A stretch of 35,776 nucleotides of DNA from Caldalkalibacillus thermarum (GCF_014644735.1 NZ_BMKZ01000035.1:1-35776), one strand, 5' to 3'; numbered from the stretch's first letter, positions 7,093 through 16,191 are shown. Numbers and translations: made by a program. The notes: generated by a model not told the origin, from the sequence alone.

Positions 7093-7824
7093 TCACTTCC
7101 CTAACATCATTCTTCTTACCTCTTCGATGGTGAAAGGCTCTCTCTTGCTGTGAATAATAAAATGACAATTGGGGCATACAGGCCGTAAATCTCGTATAGG
7201 GTCAACTTCGTATTCTTTCTGTATCTCGGATAAGGGTACGAGATGGTGTATATGAATTTTATCTTTACCAATTGGTCCATATGTCTTTTCAAAATCAAAA
7301 CCACAAACAACACACTTGCTTCCGTAATGATTAATGCAAATCCTTCTTGCACGTCTGTTTCTTTCATAATGATTTACAAAAACTTGCCGCACTGTGCCTT
7401 CGGTCAAAGACGAGACATCCTCACGAGAAACTTCAACTGAATAAACGAATTCGGTATCATTTTGACCAAAAATTTCCTCACAGGCAATTACAAGTTCAGG
7501 ACGCATGATCCAAGGGAATCTTCCTGATTTTTCATATCCCAAAAAAGGCACATGCCACCATCGTGGTTTTCCGTCTTTTCTCAAAGGAGGTTGAACTCCT
7601 GTATTATGAATGACACGCTTACTAAATCTACTTATTTGTAAGTTAATCGGCCCATGATGTGGTATGTTTAATCTTGATGCGATCTCTGAAGCTCTTATCT
7701 CGTGGTTTTTACTCTCATACACAAGCTTTAAAATTTTTAAGTCATTCTCGGTTGTAACTTCTTTATCTTGAAGCATCTTTATCCATACTGCTGTACTTAT
7801 TTCCAACGGTTCATTATAAAACAT
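7093..7824 (-). CDS. HNH endonuclease
   Basis: The 243-residue protein has an N-terminal module of about 160 residues that I cannot name, and a C-terminal HNH domain. In the HNH domain CVVCGF and [11 protein letters not shown] supply the four zinc cysteines, and [12 protein letters not shown] supplies the catalytic His-His. This layout resembles McrA-type and other stand-alone restriction nucleases that act on modified or foreign DNA, so a defence role is plausible but not proven. The ATG at 7824 has AAGGGGGG upstream. It stands between a CopZ-like gene and a crcB fragment, consistent with horizontal arrival. Confidence 0.8.
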   Translation of the reverse strand: MFYNEPLEISTAVWIKMLQDKEVTTENDLKILKLVYESKNHEIRASEIASRLNIPHHGPINLQISRFSKRVIHNTGVQPPLRKDGKPRWWHVPFLGYEKSGRFPWIMRPELVIACEEIFGQNDTEFVYSVEVSREDVSSLTEGTVRQVFVNHYERNRRARRICINHYGSKCVVCGFDFEKTYGPIGKDKIHIHHLVPLSEIQKEYEVDPIRDLRPVCPNCHFIIHSKREPFTIEEVRRMMLGK

Positions 7825-7869
7825 TGATTTCCCCCCTTACGCTGGAACAACCGCTCCATGTTCAACAGG

Positions 7870-8325
7870 TCACATCCCGTTCACCTGTCGGATAAACGCC
7901 GCCACGTTCCCCATACAACAAGCCCCCTGGGGGTTGTTCACTTCACAGCCGCAACGGCCCGCCTGGACATGGGTCTTGATTTCCTGAAGCGAATCCTTGC
8001 CTTGCCGTAGGGCTTGAACGATGCGTTCCCTCGTCCAGTCAAAGCAGTAGCACACGGGAACATCCAGGCCCGAATCCTTTTGAAACACAGGCACTTTCAA
8101 GTCTCCCACGGCAAAGGCCAGCGAACCTTCCAATTCAAAATAGACCGTCACACAGGACGGGTTCGGGCAAAAGGCGTAATCGCATTCAGGGTCGAGCGTC
8201 GCCAAAGCCGCAGATTTTAGCAAGGACTTGAGCGTGATTAGCGGCACATGTCTTCCGTTTTGACCGCAGTTCGGGCAATTGGTTTTGTTTGTTCCCTTTC
8301 GGTTCGTCGGAACACAGCAGTCCAT
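7870..8325 (-). CDS. CopZ-like zinc and [2Fe-2S] binding protein
   Basis: The 151-residue protein combines an N-terminal zinc-binding half (CC at 3-4 and CPNCGQNGRHVPLITLKSLL) with a C-terminal BFD-like iron-sulfur half: CYCFDWTRERIVQAL, then RCGCEVNNPQGACCMGNV. This resembles the N-terminal part of Archaeoglobus CopZ and its stand-alone relatives, which are linked to copper or other metal handling. It lacks the ferredoxin-fold HMA metal-chaperone domain. The ATG at 8325 follows AAGGGATGG. Two striking dyads lie upstream (8363-8374 and 8403-8423), suggesting a dedicated, possibly metal-sensing regulator. Confidence 0.75.
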   Translation of the reverse strand: MDCCVPTNRKGTNKTNCPNCGQNGRHVPLITLKSLLKSAALATLDPECDYAFCPNPSCVTVYFELEGSLAFAVGDLKVPVFQKDSGLDVPVCYCFDWTRERIVQALRQGKDSLQEIKTHVQAGRCGCEVNNPQGACCMGNVAAFIRQVNGM

Positions 8326-8362
8326 ATATATTTTCCATCCCTTTCATGCAGGATACTGCCAG

Positions 8363-8423
8363 TAACCATGGTTATACCGACTTTCTGTCTTTTCAAATAT
8401 TGTATCACATGCCAGGTGTGATA
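8363..8423 (-). promoter_or_regulatory. two operator-like palindromes upstream of the CopZ-like gene
   Basis: TAACCATGGTTA (8363-8374) is a perfect 12-bp palindrome. TATCACA-TGCCAGG-TGTGATA (8403-8423) is a perfect 7-bp inverted repeat around a 7-base centre. Both lie within 100 bp of the start codon, where a repressor or activator would bind. No regulator gene is adjacent. Confidence 0.5.
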
Positions 8424-8453
8424 ATATTCAAAAACGTCCTTTCCCCTGCCCAC

Positions 8454-8823
8454 TATAGCAAACCAACTGCAGGATACCGATCAACCCATTTTGAATTCCC
8501 TACTATGTCAAGAGACAATAATTCATGTCCATCCCTTCCTTCCCCCACACCGCCTCTCTTTCTTACAGCCACAAGGGATTTCAGGCTTTGAGGTGCCCGT
8601 TGGTACAAAAATGCCAGGAACATAAAAAGTGTCCGCCTATTTGGAAGAAATTAGGCGAAAAAAGCGAGAGGGGGCAGGAGAACGGAACGTTGGGAAATGT
8701 CCAGGGAAATAATTTGAGGGGATAGGGAGCAGGGGTAAGGAGAGAGGAAAAAAGGGATGGGTATATTGGGATAAAACCTGATCCCTCAACCCTTTCCGCC
8801 CCATACCCTGTCCCCCTATCAAT
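8454..8823. other. gene-free gap with a purine-rich strand
   Basis: I find no convincing gene. A small hairpin, CGCCTA...TAGGCG, lies near 8634-8657. From about 8640 to 8760 the plus strand is strongly purine-rich. Long open frames on the minus strand here are Pro/Leu/Phe-rich artefacts of that composition. Confidence 0.4.
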
Positions 8824-8872
8824 AGAAAAGCCCAGCATGGACCCAGGCAAAACCCTGGCCACACTGGGCTTC
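8824..8872 (-). terminator. rho-independent terminator of glmS
   Basis: AGCCCAG (8864-8870) pairs with CTGGGCT (8829-8835), with a second inner stem CCAGG/CCTGG. On the minus strand TTTTCTATTG follows the stem. It lies about 90 bases after the glmS stop. Confidence 0.8.
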
Positions 8873-8964
8873 ATGGACATTTTTTATTGTCCCTGGACAG
8901 ATTTTATTTTCCCAAGACGGGATTTATTAGCTGTCTACATCTGGTTTTCCCTCGATCTTAACCC

Positions 8965-10767
8965 TTACTCCACCGTCACCGATTTGGCCAGGTTGCGTGG
9001 TTTATCCACGTCACAGCCCCGCTCGAGTGCTGCATAGTAAGCGATAAGCTGCAATGGAATCACAGAAACCAAAGGTGTGAGCAGCGGATGAACACGCGGA
9101 AGCACCCACTGGTCTCCCTCTTCATGCAAGCCTTCAGCAGCAATGACACATGTTTTGGCGCCACGGGAAACCACTTCTTCAGCGTTGCTGCGGATGTTTT
9201 TGGCAATGCGTTGATCGGTGATCAGAACAAAAACCGGTGTTCCGTCTTCAATCAAGGCGATGGGTCCGTGTTTTAATTCACCGCCAGCATACCCTTCGGC
9301 CTGAATATAGGAGATTTCTTTCAGTTTCAGGGCGCCTTCCAGGCAGACAGCATAGTCTAACAGACGGCCGATAAAGAAGCAGCTGCGTTGATCTGTTAAA
9401 TATTCTTCCACAATGTGTTTCGCTTTGTCTTTCATATCTTTCAAAGCGTCCATCGCTGTCGAAATGGTGCGCAGCTCCTGGAACATGTCGATGGAGCCAG
9501 CAATGCCTTTTTGTTCGGCCAGATAAATGGATAACAGAGCCACTACTGCAATCTGAGCCGTATACGCTTTAGTAGAAGCTACGGCGATTTCCGGACCGGC
9601 ATGGGTGAGCAGTTTATAATCTGCCTCCCGGTACAAGGTGCTGCCCTGCACATTGGTCACTGTTAACGTGCGGTAACCCTGTTTTTTAATTTGATCAAGG
9701 ACGCCCCGGGAGTCCGCTGTTTCCCCGCTCTGGCTGATAAAAATGAACAAAGGATCTCCTTCGATCAGCGGCTGGTCATACAGAAACTCGGAGGCAATAT
9801 GCACCTCGGTCGGGATATGAGCGATTTGCTCTAGCAAACGCTTGCCGACCAGTCCGGCATGATAGCTAGTACCGCAAGCAACAATATAAACACGGCTGGG
9901 GACCGGCAGACCCTGCAAGTGCCGGCCAATGTTCAATTGCCCCTGTTCGTCCTGGTACTGGGTGATGATATTACGGATCACCGCAGGCTGTTCATCGATT
10001 TCCTTCAGCATAAAATGCTCGTAAGCCCCTGTTTCTACGGAGCTCGTATCCCAGTCTACGGTGTAGACGTCCCGGTCAATCACGTCACCATCCAATGTCT
10101 TAATGATTAAGTTCTCGTGATCAAGGACAACATATTCACCGTCTTTCAACTCTTTAAAGGTATTGGTGACATGAATCATGGCCGTGGCGTCACTTGCGAC
10201 CATGTTTTCGCCCTGGCCAAGACCGGCCAACAGCGGGCTTTTATTTTTGGCTGCATACAGGCGGGATGTATCTTGTCCGTCAATTAAGACGATGGCAAAA
10301 GAACCTTCCAGCTTGCCAATCACCTCACGGAAGGCTTCTTCGGTAGATAAGCCTTTTTGGCTGAAATGATCGACAAGATGGGCGATTACTTCCGTGTCTG
10401 TTTCACTTTCACGTTTGATGTTAGGGATGTAGGTTTCAATCAATTCTTTATAGTTTTCAATAATCCCATTGTGCACAATGGTGTAACGCCCGCTGTAGCT
10501 TTGATGGGGATGGGCGTTAATTTGATTCGGCACCCCGTGCGTGGCCCAGCGGGTATGCCCGATGCCAACCGTTCCCTTTATCTCTACATTTTTAATCAAA
10601 CGTTCGAGCGCCTCGATTTTCCCTTTTTCTTTGTACACTTCTACATCTTCGTCCGTGACAATACCAATGCCGGCGGAATCATAACCGCGGTACTCCAAAC
10701 GTTTTAAGCCGGTCAAAATGGTTTCCTTGGCCTGGCGAAAGCCAATGTAACCGACAATGCCGCACAT
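8965..10767 (-). CDS. glmS: glutamine-fructose-6-phosphate aminotransferase (isomerizing)
   Basis: GlmS makes glucosamine-6-phosphate from fructose-6-phosphate and glutamine, the first step towards peptidoglycan UDP-GlcNAc. The 600-residue length equals that of the Bacillus enzyme. After Met removal Cys1 (MCGIVGYIG) is the glutaminase nucleophile. GHTRWATHG and the HNGIIENY motif complete the N-terminal domain. Two SIS sugar-isomerase domains follow (for example CGTSYHAGL and SQSGETADS), and the end DKPRNLAKSVTVE is canonical. AGGAGG precedes the ATG. A glmS ribozyme upstream cuts the message when glucosamine-6-phosphate is plentiful, so the product limits its own synthesis. Confidence 0.98.
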   Translation of the reverse strand: MCGIVGYIGFRQAKETILTGLKRLEYRGYDSAGIGIVTDEDVEVYKEKGKIEALERLIKNVEIKGTVGIGHTRWATHGVPNQINAHPHQSYSGRYTIVHNGIIENYKELIETYIPNIKRESETDTEVIAHLVDHFSQKGLSTEEAFREVIGKLEGSFAIVLIDGQDTSRLYAAKNKSPLLAGLGQGENMVASDATAMIHVTNTFKELKDGEYVVLDHENLIIKTLDGDVIDRDVYTVDWDTSSVETGAYEHFMLKEIDEQPAVIRNIITQYQDEQGQLNIGRHLQGLPVPSRVYIVACGTSYHAGLVGKRLLEQIAHIPTEVHIASEFLYDQPLIEGDPLFIFISQSGETADSRGVLDQIKKQGYRTLTVTNVQGSTLYREADYKLLTHAGPEIAVASTKAYTAQIAVVALLSIYLAEQKGIAGSIDMFQELRTISTAMDALKDMKDKAKHIVEEYLTDQRSCFFIGRLLDYAVCLEGALKLKEISYIQAEGYAGGELKHGPIALIEDGTPVFVLITDQRIAKNIRSNAEEVVSRGAKTCVIAAEGLHEEGDQWVLPRVHPLLTPLVSVIPLQLIAYYAALERGCDVDKPRNLAKSVTVE

Positions 10768-10824
10768 AGCTGAAATTCCTCCTATCGTCAGACAGGGGGA
10801 ATGTCTCCTTATTCAGTTGTGAAC

Positions 10825-10841
10825 AGGGGGACAATCCCCCT
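10825..10841 (-). other. tight hairpin in the glmS leader downstream of the ribozyme
   Basis: AGGGGGA and TCCCCCT form a 7-bp stem with a 3-base loop, about 60 bases before the glmS start. There is no U-run. It may shape or protect the cleaved 5' end of the message. Confidence 0.4.
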
Positions 10842-10952
10842 ATCTTTATTTCGTAGCTTTTGTGTCTAAGTCTGTGTTTCCAAAATGTGTTTGATCCGTT
10901 CGGCTGTTCTGTGGACAGTTTCCCATTTTCCTGGACTGTCACATTGGTGTAT

Positions 10953-11100
10953 GGGTCATGTCATAATTTTAAACACAAGGTTGCCCCTGTGGTTTGTATA
11001 TGACTTACTGCTGTGACCCGCAGCAGGGAGGCATCCGCCGATTGCTCGATAAACCTCCACCTCGTCAACTAAGGAGCCGTCCTTCCTTAGTCCTGGCGCT
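10953..11100 (-). ncRNA. glmS ribozyme-riboswitch
   Basis: Read on the minus strand, the conserved core is complete: A|GCGCC at the cleavage site (cut between 11100 and 11099), a P2 stem built from the AAGGA repeats, the block TTGACGAGGTGGAGGTTTAT, then CGGCGGATGCCTCC. GGGTCACAGCAG and the closing GACCC follow near 10953. This is the glucosamine-6-phosphate-activated self-cleaving RNA known from Bacillus glmS leaders. Its position, about 185 bases ahead of the glmS start, matches the standard arrangement. The 3' boundary is approximate. Confidence 0.95.
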
Positions 11101-11196
11101 TAAAGTTTAAAACCTTGCGATCCTCCTTTCTTTTTTTGAGTAAAAGAAAAAGATGACGGCATATATTCTCTTAATAAATTAGAGAATACGCACTTA

Positions 11197-11226
11197 ACTA
11201 TACACCATTACTTTTTTATTCGTCAA
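11197..11226 (-). promoter_or_regulatory. sigma-A promoter of glmS
   Basis: On the minus strand, -35 TTGACG (11221-11226) and -10 TATAGT (11197-11202) are 18 bp apart. Transcription would start near 11190. The first transcribed bases include a perfect inverted repeat, ATTCTCT...AGAGAAT (11165-11187). glmS can therefore be transcribed separately from glmM. Confidence 0.7.
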
Positions 11227-11334
11227 TACAGGAGCGTATGTGTCCTTTGCTATAGTGTTGACTTCTTTAGCATTTTATTAGTTTCTTTTATTAGTTTCTT
11301 ACTTTCGCGCGGTTGTTATTTGATATATTTATGC

Positions 11335-11360
11335 AAAGAAGGGGCTGTCCGTGCCCCTTC
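11335..11360 (-). terminator. rho-independent terminator of the cdaA-cdaR-glmM operon
   Basis: GAAGGGGC (11353-11360 on the minus strand) pairs with GCCCCTTC (11338-11345) across a 7-base loop and is followed by TTTGC. It separates glmM from the glmS promoter. Confidence 0.75.
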
Positions 11361-11393
11361 GGAAGATCATTTGTTGCTTTTATAAGTCCCTGT

Positions 11394-12743
11394 TTATTCC
11401 TCATCCCCCATTTCTTCCCGTACTACATCAACAATGGCGTTCACCCAGTTTTCTATGCGCTGGCCATCTTCTGCTTCCACCATGACCCGCACCAAAGGTT
11501 CAGTTCCGGAAGGCCGGACCAGCACCCGCCCTTTGCCGTCCATTTCACGCTCAACTTCCGCTATTTTGGCCTTTACTTTTTCATTTTCAGTCACTTGGTG
11601 CTTATCCTTAACCCTCACATTGACCATTTTTTGCGGGTAAATGATCAGATCTTGAACCAATGCGGACAAAGGTTTGTTTTTCTCTTGCAACACATTGACC
11701 AATTGTAACGCGGACAACATGCCGTCTCCGGTCGTATTGTAATCAAGGAATATAATATGTCCCGATTGTTCACCGCCCAGGTTATATCCCTTTTTCAGCA
11801 TCTCTTCCAATACATAGCGGTCGCCCACTTTGGTGGTGACCACTTGAATCCCTTTGGCCTCAAGTGCTTTGTAAAAGCCCATATTGCTCATCACGGTGGC
11901 CACAACAGTGTCTGCTTTCAACTGGCCTTTTTCCTTCATGGCCAAGGCACATACATACATAATCTGGTCCCCGTTAACAATGTTTCCCTGCTCGTCTACC
12001 GCAATCAGGCGGTCGGCATCCCCGTCAAAGGCCAACCCCAGATCAGCCTTGTGTTCTAAGACAGCCTGTTGTAAGGCTTCCGGTTGGGTGGAACCAACCC
12101 CGTCATTGATGTTTACCCCGTTGGGATTAGCCCCAATGGTGGTGATTTGGGCACCTAAATCACAGAACAGCTGCGGGGCTAGTGCTGAAGCAGCGCCATG
12201 AGCGCAGTCCAGGACAATGTGCAACCCTTCAAAACTATGTTGGACGGTTGATTTAAGATAGTGAATATATTTTTGCCCACCTACCAAGTACTGACTGACA
12301 ATGCCCACATCTGCGCCTGTGGGGCGAGGCAAGCGATCCTCCTCCGCATCTAACAATGCTTCAATTTCCGCTTCCTGTTCATCTGTCAATTTAAACCCGT
12401 CAGGACCAAAAAACTTAATGCCGTTATCCGCCACGGGGTTGTGAGAAGCAGATATCATCACACCAGCTTGGGCACCGAGGGCACGGGTTAAATAAGCCAC
12501 ACCCGGGGTGCTGATCACCCCCAAACGCATCACTTCAACCCCAATGGACAACAGGCCAGCGATAAGAGCCGACTCTAGTAACTCTCCGGAAATCCGGGTG
12601 TCTCTCCCGACGACGACTTTTGGCTCGTCCGCTGCTTTGGTTAACAGGTAACCGCCACAGCGTCCCAGTTTAAAAGCCAGCTCGGGCGTCAGCTCCGAAT
12701 TGGCAATGCCTCGCACTCCATCTGTTCCAAAATATTTACCCAT
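11394..12743 (-). CDS. glmM: phosphoglucosamine mutase
   Basis: GlmM converts glucosamine-6-phosphate to glucosamine-1-phosphate, directly after GlmS. The 449-residue protein starts [12 protein letters not shown]. It carries the phosphoserine loop SASHNP with the reactive Ser near residue 100, the metal loop FDGDADR, the sugar-binding GEQSGHI, and the phosphate-binding [14 protein letters not shown] near the end. I chose the ATG at 12743, with AGGAG about 10 bases upstream, over an in-frame GTG at 12752 that abuts the ribosome site. The gene follows cdaR by a few bases. In other Firmicutes GlmM binds and restrains CdaA, which fits this clustering. Confidence 0.97.
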   Translation of the reverse strand: MGKYFGTDGVRGIANSELTPELAFKLGRCGGYLLTKAADEPKVVVGRDTRISGELLESALIAGLLSIGVEVMRLGVISTPGVAYLTRALGAQAGVMISASHNPVADNGIKFFGPDGFKLTDEQEAEIEALLDAEEDRLPRPTGADVGIVSQYLVGGQKYIHYLKSTVQHSFEGLHIVLDCAHGAASALAPQLFCDLGAQITTIGANPNGVNINDGVGSTQPEALQQAVLEHKADLGLAFDGDADRLIAVDEQGNIVNGDQIMYVCALAMKEKGQLKADTVVATVMSNMGFYKALEAKGIQVVTTKVGDRYVLEEMLKKGYNLGGEQSGHIIFLDYNTTGDGMLSALQLVNVLQEKNKPLSALVQDLIIYPQKMVNVRVKDKHQVTENEKVKAKIAEVEREMDGKGRVLVRPSGTEPLVRVMVEAEDGQRIENWVNAIVDVVREEMGDEE

Positions 12744-12748
12744 GAGGG

Positions 12749-14035
12749 TCACTCTCCTTCTTTGTTATCCTCATTTTCGTCTTCGTCCTCTTCAACATCA
12801 GCCATCGTCTTTTCGGCTTCTTTAGAGGAAGAAATGCGGACTTCTACTTCAGATGGTCGCGGTGAAGCAGTCAAATCTCCGGGCAGATCGACACTGACCG
12901 GCAACCGGTGATCTCCCTCCCTAAGTCCCTTCGCATCAATCCATACTTTGAGATCGCTTTGTTTCAATGTCTTCAGACGCTGTTCACTGCCCTTTACGGC
13001 CAACTGCAGCTTGCCGTCAGCCGGGCTTTTAAAACTCACTTCATAGCCCGAAGCTAAGCCCCTTACTTCAACGGGCACATTGGAGTACAGCTGTTCACGA
13101 ACTGGCTCCACTTCCACAAATACCTCAATTTGCTTTGGTTTAACTGCCGTCCAATGATCGCCTAGTGCTATATCCAACGTTACAGATTTACTTTCGTCTA
13201 TGGTGGATAGATCCAATGTTGTGCTGATTTCCCCCAGTTGGTCCAGGACATTTTGCGGTGCAAATACCTCAACCTCATCCGTATCAGGGTGGATTCCCAC
13301 CAAACTAAGCCCTTCTGGGAGCTCGTTAATCAGTTCGATGTTGACCGGCACCATGGCGCTTGGGATTTGAACCGGCACGGTCACTTCGACAACCTCTGGT
13401 TTAATCTCCACCTCTAACTCCAGCCCCTGATGATTATATGCTTTCAAGGTTACTTCTTGCTTCCCGCTTCTGCCCAGACGTTCAAGGTTGAAAACCCCCC
13501 TCACCGAGGCCACTTGTTCCAAGACGGAGGTGGGCCCAATCACTTCAACTTCTCCTGGTGAAACGAGCGGTTTGCCTACTTCATAACCTTCAGGTAACTG
13601 GCCGGAGAAGTCAATGCGCACCGGGAAGGTACGCGATTCTTTTTTCTCTAACACAACATAAACAGAACTGGGAATAATTGTAACTCTTACATCTTCCGGA
13701 AACCCTTCATGTTGAACGGGGACGCGATGTTCACCTGCCCCCAGTTCAGTCAGGTCAACATACAAACGATAAGCACCCTGCCGCAAAGTGATCAAATTGA
13801 GTAAGGACCGGCGCCCGGTCAGAACGACCTGGACCGTTTCATCCATCTCCATCAAGGCATATTGGTCTTCATCATAGACTGCTTCCACCTGGACATTATC
13901 AATGGTTAATTGCTCTTCTGTCTGCCGGATTGGGGCCGTCCCTTCTTGATCGAGCGTGACAATCATCCACAGCATCAGGGCGATCAGAAAGGCAATGCCT
14001 TTCATCGCCGTGTTGTTCTCAAAGAATTTATCCAT
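12749..14035 (-). CDS. cdaR: CdaR (YbbR-domain) regulator of c-di-AMP synthase
   Basis: The 428-residue protein has one N-terminal membrane helix ([16 protein letters not shown]) and an extracytoplasmic part made of four YbbR repeats, for example around [20 protein letters not shown] and [18 protein letters not shown]. It ends in an acidic tail ([17 protein letters not shown]). In Bacillus CdaR modulates the diadenylate cyclase CdaA. Its start overlaps the end of cdaA by 8 bases, and glmM follows immediately, so the three genes form one operon and are probably translationally coupled. B. subtilis YbbR is similar in length and domain plan. Confidence 0.95.
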   Translation of the reverse strand: MDKFFENNTAMKGIAFLIALMLWMIVTLDQEGTAPIRQTEEQLTIDNVQVEAVYDEDQYALMEMDETVQVVLTGRRSLLNLITLRQGAYRLYVDLTELGAGEHRVPVQHEGFPEDVRVTIIPSSVYVVLEKKESRTFPVRIDFSGQLPEGYEVGKPLVSPGEVEVIGPTSVLEQVASVRGVFNLERLGRSGKQEVTLKAYNHQGLELEVEIKPEVVEVTVPVQIPSAMVPVNIELINELPEGLSLVGIHPDTDEVEVFAPQNVLDQLGEISTTLDLSTIDESKSVTLDIALGDHWTAVKPKQIEVFVEVEPVREQLYSNVPVEVRGLASGYEVSFKSPADGKLQLAVKGSEQRLKTLKQSDLKVWIDAKGLREGDHRLPVSVDLPGDLTASPRPSEVEVRISSSKEAEKTMADVEEDEDENEDNKEGE

Positions 14036-14849
14036 GTTTTTTCCCCCTCATCCAGAAAGAAGCATTGGCCAAGGGGGCCCGGAATTCCTCATCCAACATT
14101 TCCAGCAATTTTTCTTCACTTAAATCGCGGTATACTTCTCCGTTTCTGGATAATGAAATTTGGCCTGTTTCTTCTGAGACAACAATAGAAACACTATCCG
14201 TCACTTCACTTATGCCCAATGCTGCGCGGTGTCTTGTACCTAACTCCTTGCTGATTAACGGATTTTCGGACAGCGGTAAATAACAGCCGGCCGCTTTGAC
14301 CTGATCTTTGCGCACAATGACGGCCCCATCATGCAAGGGGGTGTTGGGAATAAAAATATTAATGAGCAATTCGGATGAAATCTGACCATTAATAGCGATG
14401 CCTGTCTCAATATAATCATTTAAACCCGTTTCTTTCTCTAACACAATCAGGGCGCCAATCCGGCGTTTAGCCAGATACTGGACCGCTTTAACCGTTTCAT
14501 TGATGGCCGTGGTCATCTTCTCTTCATCAAGGTGGTTTGTGCGTGCAAAGAGTCGTCCCCGGCCCAATTGCTCCAATGCGCGGCGTAGTTCAGGCTGAAA
14601 AATGATGATGACAGCCAATACCCCGTACGTCATAGCTTGAGACATGAGCCATGACAATGTTTTGAGACCAAAAAAACTGCTCAAGAGCCACCCGGCCACG
14701 ATCACCATCATGCCTTTAAACAGCTGGACCGCACGGGTTCCTCTGATCAAGGTAATCAATTTATATATGACAAGGGTTACGAGCAAGATATCTATAATTT
14801 CGGTCAAATAATCCATGACCGAAAACTCGGCCAAAAAACCCCACTCCAT
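14028..14849 (-). CDS. cdaA: diadenylate cyclase (c-di-AMP synthase)
   Basis: CdaA makes the second messenger c-di-AMP from two ATP and controls potassium and cell-wall homeostasis. The 273-residue protein has three membrane helices in its first 90 residues. The cytoplasmic DAC domain follows with the catalytic DGA (residues 174-176, in LHDGAVIV) and RHR (206-208, in GTRHRAALGISE) motifs. I start it at the ATG at 14849 because MEWGFLAEFSVMDYL lines up with the B. subtilis N-terminus. Longer frames add unrelated residues. A possible promoter lies within the end of rocF (14913-14941). Confidence 0.96.
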   Translation of the reverse strand: MEWGFLAEFSVMDYLTEIIDILLVTLVIYKLITLIRGTRAVQLFKGMMVIVAGWLLSSFFGLKTLSWLMSQAMTYGVLAVIIIFQPELRRALEQLGRGRLFARTNHLDEEKMTTAINETVKAVQYLAKRRIGALIVLEKETGLNDYIETGIAINGQISSELLINIFIPNTPLHDGAVIVRKDQVKAAGCYLPLSENPLISKELGTRHRAALGISEVTDSVSIVVSEETGQISLSRNGEVYRDLSEEKLLEMLDEEFRAPLANASFWMRGKKHG

Positions 14850-14884
14850 CCTTTTTACCACCACCCAGCAAGTACCATGAGAAT

Positions 14885-14908
14885 AAGGCACGGCCTACAC
14901 CGTGCCTT
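14885..14908. terminator. hairpin between rocF and cdaA
   Basis: AAGGCACGG and CCGTGCCTT form a perfect 9-bp stem around a 6-base loop. The T-run is better on the plus strand (TTTTTC) than on the minus strand (TTATTCTC). For the minus-strand genes it may be a leaky terminator or a leader hairpin of cdaA. Confidence 0.55.
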
Positions 14909-14912
14909 TTTC

Positions 14913-14941
14913 ATTATAGTATATTTACAACAGTTTTTCAC
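14913..14941 (-). promoter_or_regulatory. candidate cdaA promoter inside the rocF 3' end
   Basis: A perfect TATAAT (14913-14918 on the minus strand) has GTGAAA 17 bp upstream (14936-14941). The predicted start is near 14906, so the 14885-14908 hairpin would open the cdaA transcript. Confidence 0.4.
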
Positions 14942-15824
14942 CAAATAATGAGCCCATAAGAGCCACGGCCACTTTGGCTGTTTTATTGCTATGGTCCAAA
15001 ATAGGGTTGACTTCCACAAACTCAGCCGAGGTGATAATATCCGCTTCAGCCAGCATTTCCATGGCCAGGTGGCTTTCCCGGTAAGTTAATCCGCCTATGA
15101 CAGGTGTTCCTACACCAGGGGCGTCATGGGGATCAAGCCCATCCAAATCCAAGCTGAGATGGACACCATCCGTTCCTTGGGTCACATGACTGATGGCTTC
15201 CTCCATCACTCTGGTCATGCCTAAACGGTCCACTTCATGCATGGTATACACTTTCAACCCAATCTCCCGAATCAGGTGCTTCTCCCCTTCATCAAGTTCC
15301 CTGACCCCGATGATCACGACGTTCTCCGGTTTAATTTTGGGCGCATATCCGCCAATGCCGGTCAGTCTCTCATGACCGATGCCCAGACTGACGGCAAGGG
15401 ACATACCGTGAATATTGCCAGAGGGAGACGTCTCACCAGTATTTAAATCACCGTGGGCATCAAACCAAATAACCCCCAACCGCTTATAATGCCTTGCCAC
15501 TCCAGCAATAGTGCCAATGGCAATGCTGTGATCCCCTCCCAAAATCAAGGGGAAGCTGCCGCCCGCAACTATCTCACTGACTCTATCGGCCAGTACCTGA
15601 TTGACCTCTACAACCTCATCCAAACACTTTAGGTTTAACTCGTTAGATGTTCTTTCTTCTATACTGGGAACGGGAATATCCCCCAGATCTTTCACCTCAA
15701 AGCCCAGTTTCTCAAGACGCTCCTTGGCATTGGCATAGCGCATGGCGCTTGGTCCCATATCCACTCCGCGCCGTCCTTGTCCAAGATCCATGGGTACGCC
15801 CAGGATGCTGACTTTGCGGTTCAT
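14925..15824 (-). CDS. rocF: arginase
   Basis: Arginase hydrolyses L-arginine to ornithine and urea. The 299-residue protein shows all the manganese-binding motifs of the ureohydrolase family: [19 protein letters not shown] and SLDLDGLDP. The substrate loop SGNIHGM and the C-terminal [19 protein letters not shown] are also present. The ATG at 15824 follows GGAGGGAG by 8 bases; an in-frame start at 15842 lies too close to that site. Arginase next to cdaA is an arrangement also found in the Bacillus cereus group. A sigma-A promoter and a palindromic site lie upstream. Confidence 0.96.
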   Translation of the reverse strand: MNRKVSILGVPMDLGQGRRGVDMGPSAMRYANAKERLEKLGFEVKDLGDIPVPSIEERTSNELNLKCLDEVVEVNQVLADRVSEIVAGGSFPLILGGDHSIAIGTIAGVARHYKRLGVIWFDAHGDLNTGETSPSGNIHGMSLAVSLGIGHERLTGIGGYAPKIKPENVVIIGVRELDEGEKHLIREIGLKVYTMHEVDRLGMTRVMEEAISHVTQGTDGVHLSLDLDGLDPHDAPGVGTPVIGGLTYRESHLAMEMLAEADIITSAEFVEVNPILDHSNKTAKVAVALMGSLFGEKLL

Positions 15825-15863
15825 GGCTGGTTCTCCCTCCAATCATTGCTTTCCTATGCCCCT

Positions 15864-15893
15864 ATTGTATCCCTTTTCAAAACAGTGACTCAA
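15864..15893 (-). promoter_or_regulatory. sigma-A promoter of rocF
   Basis: On the minus strand, -35 TTGAGT (15888-15893) and -10 TACAAT (15864-15869) are separated by 18 bp. The start point falls about 30 bases before the ATG. Confidence 0.65.
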
Positions 15894-15905
15894 CTCGACA
15901 CTTTT

Positions 15906-15927
15906 GTGTATATGTATACATCTACAC
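15906..15927. promoter_or_regulatory. 22-bp palindromic operator-like site upstream of rocF
   Basis: GTGTATATGTATACATCTACAC is symmetric at every position except one pair, with a perfect ATGTATACAT core. It begins 13 bp upstream of the rocF -35 box. It does not resemble the ARG box of AhrC as I know it. An activator site is possible from its position. Confidence 0.55.
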
Positions 15928-15980
15928 CCCTATGCTGTCCACGTCAGATACAATTTACACCAAAAGCTTCGGCAAACAAC

Positions 15981-16012
15981 AAAAAGCCTTCCCGTTTGTG
16001 AACAGGAAGGCC
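15981..16012 (-). terminator. rho-independent terminator after tRNA-Glu
   Basis: GGCCTTCC and GGGAAGGC pair across a 10-11 base loop and are followed by TTTTTGTTGTTT on the minus strand. Confidence 0.8.
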
Positions 16013-16049
16013 ATTTATCCTAACCTGTATAAAATATAAAGACAAAAAA

Positions 16050-16126
16050 TGGTGACCCGTAGGGGATTCGAACCCCTGAATGCCGGCGTGAAAGGCCGGT
16101 GTGTTAAGCCACTTCACCAACGGGCC
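16050..16126 (-). tRNA. tRNA-Glu (anticodon UUC)
   Basis: On the minus strand the acceptor GGCCCGT pairs with ACGGGTC, followed by discriminator A and an encoded CCA. The anticodon arm is CCGGC-CTTTCAC-GCCGG with anticodon TTC, and the T arm holds GGTTCGAATCC. Length is 77 including CCA. It has its own promoter and terminator. Confidence 0.96.
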
Positions 16127-16162
16127 ACGCAATAGTAGAACGGATTGATTTTGACAGTTTAT

Positions 16163-16191
16163 ATTATAAAAAGCTTCATCGCGTTTGTAAA
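16163..16191 (-). promoter_or_regulatory. sigma-A promoter of tRNA-Glu
   Basis: -35 TTTACA (16186-16191) and a perfect -10 TATAAT (16163-16168) are 17 bp apart on the minus strand, about 35 bases ahead of the tRNA. Confidence 0.75.

Noticed and set aside
8238-8453. 71-codon ORF upstream of the CopZ-like gene
   Set aside because: It overlaps the CopZ start in another frame and covers the two palindromes; it looks like regulatory DNA.
8581-8880. Pro/Phe/Leu-rich ORFs on the minus strand
   Set aside because: They arise from a purine-rich opposite strand and overlap the glmS terminator.
10679-10942. Minus-strand ORF between glmS and the ribozyme
   Set aside because: It lies in the glmS leader, lacks a ribosome site and resembles no family.
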